Part shown: positions 6,197-10,574 of the stretch, one piece after another
How the letters are laid out: each line of letters begins with the position of its first letter
Numbering within the stretch: position 1 is the first letter of the stretch
Assembly: GCA_023266795.1 (NCBI GenBank)
Contig: JAHFPI010000010.1
Span: forward strand, 9,866 to 20,439
Length of the DNA: 10,574 nucleotides
From: Rhodospirillales bacterium
GTDB lineage: Bacteria > Pseudomonadota > Alphaproteobacteria > Micavibrionales > UBA2020
Direction of reading: 5' to 3'
The notes under the pieces: model-generated
What the model saw: the letters and a program-made list of their open reading frames with translations, nothing else
The model's database searches: none
Told to the model about the DNA's origin: nothing
Translations under genes and position numbers: made by a program

Positions 6197-6211
6197 GCAT
6201 GTTTTACATGC
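6197..6211 (+). promoter_or_regulatory. Perfect 6-3-6 hairpin just upstream of tRNA-Trp
   Basis: GCATGT, TTT, ACATGC form a perfect inverted repeat ending 12 bases before the mature tRNA. If transcribed, it would fold in the precursor leader and could influence RNase P or exonuclease processing. If the promoter is downstream, it could be an operator. Chance cannot be excluded. Confidence 0.3.
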
Positions 6212-6223
6212 AAAGCATGATGA

Positions 6224-6299
6224 AGGAGCGTAGCTCAATTGGTAGAGTACCGGTCTCCAAAACCGGATGTTGTGGGTTCGAGTCCCCCCGCTCCTGCCA
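6224..6299 (+). tRNA. trnW: tRNA-Trp (anticodon CCA)
   Basis: A 76-base cloverleaf that folds by eye. The acceptor stem is AGGAGCG/CGCTCCT, followed by discriminator G and an encoded CCA (6297-6299). The D-arm is GCTC/GAGT. The anticodon stem is CCGGT/ACCGG around the loop CTCCAAA, with anticodon CCA at 6257-6259. The T-loop is TTCGAGT. The T-stem GTGGG/CCCCC has one non-canonical pair (T6273 with C6287). It delivers tryptophan to UGG codons. Its position directly before secE and nusG is the common arrangement in proteobacteria and points to a shared transcript. Confidence 0.98.
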
Positions 6300-6339
6300 C
6301 CCTACGGGACTGAGTTGAAGAAAAGGAACGATAAAGGCG

Positions 6340-6534
6340 ATGGCAAAGAATTTAGTCCAGTTTATCCGCGAGACGCAGCAGGAATCCCGGAAGGTGACCT
6401 GGCCGAGCCGCAAGGAAACCGTGACGACGACGATAGTCGTTTTTATCATGATCTTCATTATGGCGATGATTTTGCTGGTAGCCGACGGGGCTATTTCTGT
6501 CGGCATTAAATTTATTCTTGAGTTAGGGGCTTAA
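6340..6534 (+). CDS. secE: Preprotein translocase subunit SecE
   Basis: A 64-residue single-span inner-membrane protein, the usual size of the short SecE of non-enteric bacteria. It clamps the two halves of SecY in the Sec translocon. The conserved amphipathic segment [20 protein letters not shown] (8-27) carries the family's KVTWPS signature, followed by one hydrophobic span (about 29-50, [15 protein letters not shown]) and a short C-terminus. ATG 6340 follows an AAGG, close in at 4 bases, with another AAGGA farther upstream. It lies 40 bases after tRNA-Trp and 4 bases before nusG, the standard tRNA-Trp-secE-nusG order. Confidence 0.97.
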   Translation: MAKNLVQFIRETQQESRKVTWPSRKETVTTTIVVFIMIFIMAMILLVADGAISVGIKFILELGA

Positions 6535-6538
6535 AACA

Positions 6539-7072
6539 ATGACAAAGCGTTGGTATGTGCTGCACGTTTATTCCGGTTTCGAAAAGAAAGTGGCTTCCTC
6601 CATCAAGGAGACTGCGGCAAAACGCGGGCTGGACCAGTATATCGAAGAAGTAATGGTGCCGATTGAGGAAGTCATCGAAGTGCGGCGCGGCCAGAAGGTC
6701 AATGCCGAGCGCAAGTTTTTTCCCGGTTACGTCCTTGTTAAAATGGAAATGAACGACGATACCTGGCACTTGGTGAAGAACACGCCGAAAGTGACCGGCT
6801 TTCTTGGCGGCGGCGGCAACAAGCCCTCGCCGATCACCGAAGTGGAGGCGCAGCGCCTTCTCAAGCAGGTGACCGAAGGCGCCGAGCGTCCGCGTCCGAG
6901 CATTACCTTCGACATCGGCGAGCAGGTGCGCGTCTGCGACGGGCCGTTCAACTCCTTCAACGGCGTGGTCGAGGAAATCGACGAAGACCGCAGCCGCCTC
7001 AAGGTGCTGGTCTCCATCTTCGGCCGCTCCACCCCGGTCGAGCTGGAGTTTACGCAGGTTGAGAAGGTTTAA
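6539..7072 (+). CDS. nusG: Transcription termination/antitermination factor NusG
   Basis: A 177-residue, full-length NusG. The N-terminal NGN domain (about 1-115) binds the RNA polymerase clamp and shows [14 protein letters not shown] (4-17), the [16 protein letters not shown] region (39-54), [20 protein letters not shown] (61-80) and [10 protein letters not shown] (83-92). The C-terminal KOW domain (about 124-177), which contacts Rho or ribosomal protein S10, shows [19 protein letters not shown] and ends [14 protein letters not shown] 6539 has AGGGG about 10 bases upstream, overlapping the end of secE. Unlike most relatives, no rplK follows. The stop overlaps by 4 bases the stop of the convergent methyltransferase gene, and no intrinsic terminator is visible. 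Confidence 0.99.
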   Translation: MTKRWYVLHVYSGFEKKVASSIKETAAKRGLDQYIEEVMVPIEEVIEVRRGQKVNAERKFFPGYVLVKMEMNDDTWHLVKNTPKVTGFLGGGGNKPSPITEVEAQRLLKQVTEGAERPRPSITFDIGEQVRVCDGPFNSFNGVVEEIDEDRSRLKVLVSIFGRSTPVELEFTQVEKV

Positions 7073-7797
7073 CCCTTCCGCGCAATCAGGCGCATGCCCG
7101 GCTTGATGGAGAAGAAGAATTTCTCCACGCGCAGGCCGTGCTTTTCTAAAAGGCCCTTCATGCCTTTGCGGGTGAAGTAGGTGATGTGTTCCGGCGGCAT
7201 GACGTCTTTCCATTTAGTGAAGTCTCCGGGCAGGCTCCAGTGGCCGCCGTCCGGCGTGGTCAGGTATAACACCCCGCCTTTCGGAAGTATCGCAGAAATG
7301 GCCTGCACGAAGCCGTCAGGGTCGGGCACATGCTCGATCACTTCGCTGGTATAGACGATGTCGGCCTTTGCGCCGCGCTTCGCGTAATCCTGAACGGAAA
7401 TCGTTTCAAAGTTTTTTTGTCCGAACATCTCGCGGCTGCCGCTGACGGCGGTGCCATCCATGTCGATGCCGAAGGCGTCAAGCCCCAGATCCTGCGCCGC
7501 TTTCACTGAGAAGCCGTAATTGCACCCGACATCGAGGAAGCGACTGCCCTCCGTCAGTTTCTTGAGGTTTTTGATCCGGCGTGTCGCGCGCTTGATTTTA
7601 CTTTTCTTCTTTGCCTGATAATCCGTCGTGCCCTTGTAGCCCTGATAAAAAGCGATCAGCTGCTCGACGGTGGGGAAGGGGTCGACCGTCACCGTGCCGC
7701 ATTTCGGGCAGGACAGGAGGTTATAGTTGTTCTTTTTTCCAAGGCTTTTTGCGGTGGTTAAATCGGCATGGCAGGCTTTGCAAAACGGCGCTTCCAT
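7069..7797 (-). CDS. Class I SAM-dependent methyltransferase with N-terminal zinc ribbon
   Basis: A 242-residue protein. An N-terminal zinc-binding ribbon has CKAC (Cys6, Cys9) and CPKC (Cys30, Cys33). After a basic helix rich in Lys/Arg (62-80) comes a Rossmann methyltransferase domain. The AdoMet motif [10 protein letters not shown] is at 87-96, the second acidic strand is FGIDMDG (109-115), and motif IV/post-I are [18 protein letters not shown] and [20 protein letters not shown] (201-208) is typical of Methyltransf_23-type enzymes that act on small molecules, sugars or lipids. Substrate unknown. Its ATG overlaps the stop of the fumarylacetoacetase gene by one base (TAATG), so it is probably translated by coupling from the tyrosine-degradation operon. 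It is the last gene, ending tail-to-tail with nusG. Nothing in the sequence ties its chemistry to tyrosine breakdown. Confidence 0.9.
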   Translation of the reverse strand: MEAPFCKACHADLTTAKSLGKKNNYNLLSCPKCGTVTVDPFPTVEQLIAFYQGYKGTTDYQAKKKSKIKRATRRIKNLKKLTEGSRFLDVGCNYGFSVKAAQDLGLDAFGIDMDGTAVSGSREMFGQKNFETISVQDYAKRGAKADIVYTSEVIEHVPDPDGFVQAISAILPKGGVLYLTTPDGGHWSLPGDFTKWKDVMPPEHITYFTRKGMKGLLEKHGLRVEKFFFSIKPGMRLIARKG

Positions 7798-8810
7798 TAA
7801 CCGGCGGCTTTCGCTTTACCGGCTGCGGCCTGATATTTATATCGGGCCACGGTTTGCTCGATTGCGCCGAAGATGGATTTTCCCTGCGCGTCCAGCATCT
7901 CCATTTTTACGCGGTCGCCGAATTTCATAAAGGGCGTTTTTGACTCGCCGGTCTCGATTTTTTCCAGCATACGCTGTTCCACCAGGCAGGAGAACCCTTT
8001 TGTCTTATCCTTGTTGGAAATCGTGCCGGAACCGATGATGGTGCCGCCGCACAGGGGGCGCGTTTTGGCGGCGTGAGCCACCAGCGCGGCGAAGTTGAAC
8101 ACCATGTCAACGCCGGCGTCCGGGCTGCCGTATTTTTTACCGTTGAAAGTCGTCAGCATCGGCAGATGAATTTTATAATCCTGCCATGCAGCGCCCAGTT
8201 CGTCCGGCGTCACGGCGACGGGCGAGAAGGCGCTCGACGGCTTGGACTGGAAGAAGCCGAAGCCCTTGGTGAGTTCCGGCTGCGCCAGATAGCGAAGGGA
8301 AACATCGTTTACCAGCATCAGCAGCTGGATATGCCGCCCTGCGTCCGCAGCGGGAGTGCCCATCGGCACGTCATCGGTGATGACGGCGACTTCGGCTTCG
8401 AAATCAATGCCCCATTCTTCTGTTTCCATCAGGATGTCCTCGTGCGGGCCGAGGAAGGCGTCCGATCCACCCTGATACATCAGTGGCTCCGTCCAGAAGC
8501 TGGCGGGCATTTCCACGCCGCGCGATTTCCGCACCAGTTCAACATGGTTGACGTAGGCGCTGCCATCCGCCCACTGATAGGCGCGGGGCAGCGGGCTGGC
8601 GCATTTGGCGGGATCGAAAGCGAATGGTATGGCTTTACCCGCATGCAAATCTTTTGACAGCTGCTCCAGTTTCGGTCTGGCAACGGCCCAGTTGTCGAGC
8701 GCCGCCTGCAGCGTCGGCGCGACATGCTCCGCCGAAGTTGCTTTAGTCAGGTCTTTGTTAACAACGATGAGTTTTCCGTCGCGCCCGTGTTTCAGTGATG
8801 CAAGTTTCAT
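7797..8810 (-). CDS. fahA: Fumarylacetoacetate hydrolase family protein (fumarylacetoacetase)
   Basis: A 337-residue cytosolic enzyme. In this operon it should catalyse the last step of tyrosine breakdown, cleaving fumarylacetoacetate to fumarate and acetoacetate. The N-terminal bacterial-type lead domain begins [17 protein letters not shown]. The catalytic domain shows the metal-binding ExE in DFEAEVAV (Glu138, Glu140), LVNDVS with Asp169, [18 protein letters not shown] (183-200, Lys190) and [12 protein letters not shown] (255-266), all characteristic of the FAH fold. Its length fits the short bacterial form rather than the roughly 420-residue animal FAH. ATG 8810 overlaps the hmgA stop as ATGA, and its own stop overlaps the methyltransferase start, so the genes form one coupled unit. 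Assignment within the FAH superfamily rests on this context. Confidence 0.95.
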   Translation of the reverse strand: MKLASLKHGRDGKLIVVNKDLTKATSAEHVAPTLQAALDNWAVARPKLEQLSKDLHAGKAIPFAFDPAKCASPLPRAYQWADGSAYVNHVELVRKSRGVEMPASFWTEPLMYQGGSDAFLGPHEDILMETEEWGIDFEAEVAVITDDVPMGTPAADAGRHIQLLMLVNDVSLRYLAQPELTKGFGFFQSKPSSAFSPVAVTPDELGAAWQDYKIHLPMLTTFNGKKYGSPDAGVDMVFNFAALVAHAAKTRPLCGGTIIGSGTISNKDKTKGFSCLVEQRMLEKIETGESKTPFMKFGDRVKMEMLDAQGKSIFGAIEQTVARYKYQAAAGKAKAAG

Positions 8811-10084
8811 TTTTTACCCTTAAACATCTTCGGCAGATCCTGCCAGCATTCATGATAATCGGCCTGCAATCCGTTCTTGAGGGCGAATGCCGTCGGGCGC
8901 ATGACGAAGCGGCTCTCAAACATGAAAGCCAGCGTGTCTTTCATCTGAGCCGGCTTCAGGTCGGCGTTGGAAGCGCTTTTGAGTACGACTGCATCCGGAC
9001 CGTGGGCGGACATGCAGTTGTGCAGCGAGCAGCCGCCGGGGACGAACCCGCCGCTTTCCTTCGCATCGTAAACGCCGAGGACAAGCCCCATGAACTCGCT
9101 CATGATATTGCGGTGGAAATAGGGCGGGCGGAAGGTATGTTCGGCAACCGACCAGCGCGGCGGGAAGATGGCGAAGTCGACGTTGGCGACGCCGGGCGTG
9201 CCGCTGGGAGACGTGAGCACGGTGAAAATAGAAGGGTCAGCGTGGTCGAAGCTGACCGTATTGATGGCCATGAACTGCGCGAGGTCGTATTTATAGGGCG
9301 CATAGTTGCCATGCCATGCCACAACGTCCAGCGGCGAGAGGCCTATATCGGCATGCCACAAGGCGCCGTCGAATTTTGCAATCAGTTCGAAACCGCCTTT
9401 TTTATCCTCATAGGCCGCGACCGGATAAAGGAAGTGACGCGGATAGGCGAGGCCGTTGCTGCCGATAGGGCCGAGGTCGGGCAGCGTGAAGGGCGTGCCG
9501 TAGTTTTCGCAGATGTAGCCGCGCGCGGTCTTGTCATCGAGATCAACGGCGAACTTGATGCCGCGCGGGATGACGATAATTTCGCCCGGTCTGACTTGCA
9601 GGACGCCCATTTCCGTGCGGAAAGTGAGCGCGCCCGCCTGCGGCACGAACAGCAGCTCGCCGTCGGCGTTATAGAAGTAGCGCTTCTCCATGGAGGCATT
9701 GGCCGCATAAACGTGAACGCCCAATCCCGCCCAGCTGTGCAGGTCGCCGCCTTTCGCTACGGTCATGACACCGTCGATAATATCGGTTTTCTTCTTCGGC
9801 AGGGGCAGAGGATTCCAGCGCAACTGGTTCGGCGTGGCGCAGGGGGGCGCTTCCTGAGGTTTTTGATAAAGCCTGAAAGGCAGGTGCTTGACCGAGGGCA
9901 GGATGCGGTAGAGCCACGACCTGAGCTGGTTCTTTTGCGACACGGTGAAGGCCGAGCCGCTCAGTTGTTCCGCGTATAATCCATGCGCCGGTTTTTGCGG
10001 CGAATTCTGGTTTTTGGGAAGAGCTCCTTTGAGGGCTTCCGTTGCGAACTCGTTGCCGAAGCCGGACTGGTATTTAATTGCCAT
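8807..10084 (-). CDS. hmgA: Homogentisate 1,2-dioxygenase
   Basis: A 425-residue Fe(II) dioxygenase that opens the ring of homogentisate to give maleylacetoacetate. It begins [14 protein letters not shown], the near-invariant N-terminus. Conserved blocks include [34 protein letters not shown] and [19 protein letters not shown], then [20 protein letters not shown]. By comparison with the human enzyme (His335, Glu341, His371), the iron ligands are His324, Glu330 and His361, and the catalytic His is His281. Full length, all ligands present, so it should be active. ATG 10084 lies 5 bases after the hppD stop, and the ribosome site AAGG is inside the hppD end. Its stop overlaps the fahA start (ATGA). 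No promoter is visible between the genes, so expression is expected from upstream of hppD, outside the window. Confidence 0.98.
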   Translation of the reverse strand: MAIKYQSGFGNEFATEALKGALPKNQNSPQKPAHGLYAEQLSGSAFTVSQKNQLRSWLYRILPSVKHLPFRLYQKPQEAPPCATPNQLRWNPLPLPKKKTDIIDGVMTVAKGGDLHSWAGLGVHVYAANASMEKRYFYNADGELLFVPQAGALTFRTEMGVLQVRPGEIIVIPRGIKFAVDLDDKTARGYICENYGTPFTLPDLGPIGSNGLAYPRHFLYPVAAYEDKKGGFELIAKFDGALWHADIGLSPLDVVAWHGNYAPYKYDLAQFMAINTVSFDHADPSIFTVLTSPSGTPGVANVDFAIFPPRWSVAEHTFRPPYFHRNIMSEFMGLVLGVYDAKESGGFVPGGCSLHNCMSAHGPDAVVLKSASNADLKPAQMKDTLAFMFESRFVMRPTAFALKNGLQADYHECWQDLPKMFKGKK

Positions 10085-10089
10085 GATGA

Positions 10090-10574
10090 TTATGCCTTCA
10101 GCACGCCACGGCGGATCTGGTCTTCTTCCAGCGATTCAAACAGCGCCTGGAAGTTGCCTTCGCCGAAACCCTCGTTACCCTTGCGCTGGATGATTTCGTA
10201 GAAAATCGGGCCGATGGCGTCTTTGGTGAAGATTTGCAGCAGCAGCCCCTGGCCTTTGGTGGGCGCGCCGTCGACGAGAATGTTCAGCTTCTGCATACGG
10301 GCGAGGTCTTCGCCGTGGCCGGGAACGCGTTTGTTGACGTTCTTGTAGTAGGTGTCGAGCGTGGTCTGGAAGTCGACGCCGGTTTTTTGCAGGCTTTCAA
10401 CGGTGGTGAAAATATCATCCGTGCCGAGGGCGATGTGCTGGATGCCTTCGCCTTTATAACGCTTGAGAAATTCCTCGATCTGCGATTTATCGTCGGAGGA
10501 CTCGTTGATCGGGATGCGGATTTTGCCGCAGGGGCTGGTCATGGCCTTGCTCTTGAGGCCGGTCAGCTTGCCTT
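10090..10574 (-). CDS. hppD: 4-hydroxyphenylpyruvate dioxygenase, C-terminal part (5' end outside window)
   Basis: The open frame enters from the right edge and gives the last 160 residues. It continues upstream of the internal ATG at 10542 ([19 protein letters not shown]), so that ATG is not the start. The fragment holds the C-terminal vicinal-oxygen-chelate barrel: [12 protein letters not shown] with the second iron-binding His, [20 protein letters not shown] with the iron-binding Glu, and the closing [18 protein letters not shown] helix that gates the active site. The enzyme turns 4-hydroxyphenylpyruvate into homogentisate with loss of CO2, the substrate for HmgA encoded 5 bases downstream. 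The first His ligand and the N-terminal domain are outside the window. Confidence 0.97.
   Translation of the reverse strand, partial: GKLTGLKSKAMTSPCGKIRIPINESSDDKSQIEEFLKRYKGEGIQHIALGTDDIFTTVESLQKTGVDFQTTLDTYYKNVNKRVPGHGEDLARMQKLNILVDGAPTKGQGLLLQIFTKDAIGPIFYEIIQRKGNEGFGEGNFQALFESLEEDQIRRGVLKA

Noticed and set aside
6204..6506. Minus-strand frame across tRNA-Trp, with a product containing GDSNPQHPVLETGTLP
   Set aside because: This is the well-known false protein made by reading a tRNA gene in antisense; the tRNA fold is clear.
7106..7126. GGAGAA ... TTCTCC inverted repeat as a nusG terminator
   Set aside because: It lies inside the methyltransferase coding sequence, has a weak 6-base stem and no T-run, so there is no case for an intrinsic terminator.
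6512..7213. Minus-strand frame of 233 codons opposite nusG
   Set aside because: Antisense to nusG and to the coding part of the methyltransferase in another frame. His/Leu/Arg-rich without any domain.
8795..9979. Long plus-strand open frame (394 codons) opposite hmgA
   Set aside because: It is the antisense shadow of hmgA, which has all dioxygenase motifs. The translated product is Arg/Glu/Ala-rich with no recognisable domain.

Overview
The window reads as ordinary bacterial chromosome, most likely from an alphaproteobacterium. Supporting signs are the tRNA-Trp(CCA)-secE-nusG order, the tyrosine/homogentisate catabolic cluster, the bifunctional Nnr protein, the CYTH-domain protein and the moderately high GC. 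A Micavibrio- or Rhodospirillales-like host is possible, but that is a guess from the gene mix and not shown. Coding density is very high, and no gene-free stretch exceeds about 250 bases. No insertion sequence, CRISPR array or attachment site was seen.

Left part (1-1739, minus strand): two adjacent genes for exported, Cys-rich proteins with NlpC/P60- or CHAP-like Cys/His peptidase signatures, separated by 15 bases. The second runs off the window, and its C-terminal tail resembles, from memory, proteins found with conjugative type IV secretion loci in alphaproteobacteria. Next (1823-3286, minus) is a complete bifunctional NAD(P)H-hydrate repair enzyme. It is divergent from a small cytidine-deaminase-fold protein (3434-3886, plus) that resembles blasticidin-S deaminase more than ordinary cytidine deaminase. 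Then come a 78-residue orphan and a CYTH triphosphatase-like gene as a two-gene plus-strand unit (4016-4946), facing an alpha/beta-hydrolase-like gene (4970-5977, minus) with an internal duplicated segment.

Centre (6224-7072, plus): tRNA-Trp, secE and nusG, the usual start of the ribosomal-protein/RNA-polymerase cluster. Here nusG is not followed by rplK. Its stop codon overlaps the stop of a convergent gene.

Right part (10574 down to 7069, minus): a tightly packed tyrosine-degradation operon in the order hppD (partial), hmgA, fumarylacetoacetate hydrolase, then a zinc-ribbon SAM methyltransferase. The last three genes are joined by ATGA and TAATG overlaps, implying translational coupling. 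The enzymes convert 4-hydroxyphenylpyruvate to homogentisate, then maleylacetoacetate, and finally fumarate plus acetoacetate. The maleylacetoacetate isomerase step is not encoded in the window.

No wholly new multi-gene system is evident. The items most worth following up are the tandem secreted Cys peptidases with the transfer-system-like tail, the blasticidin-S-deaminase-like enzyme, the broken nusG-rplK synteny, the methyltransferase coupled to tyrosine catabolism, and the hydrolase repeat.
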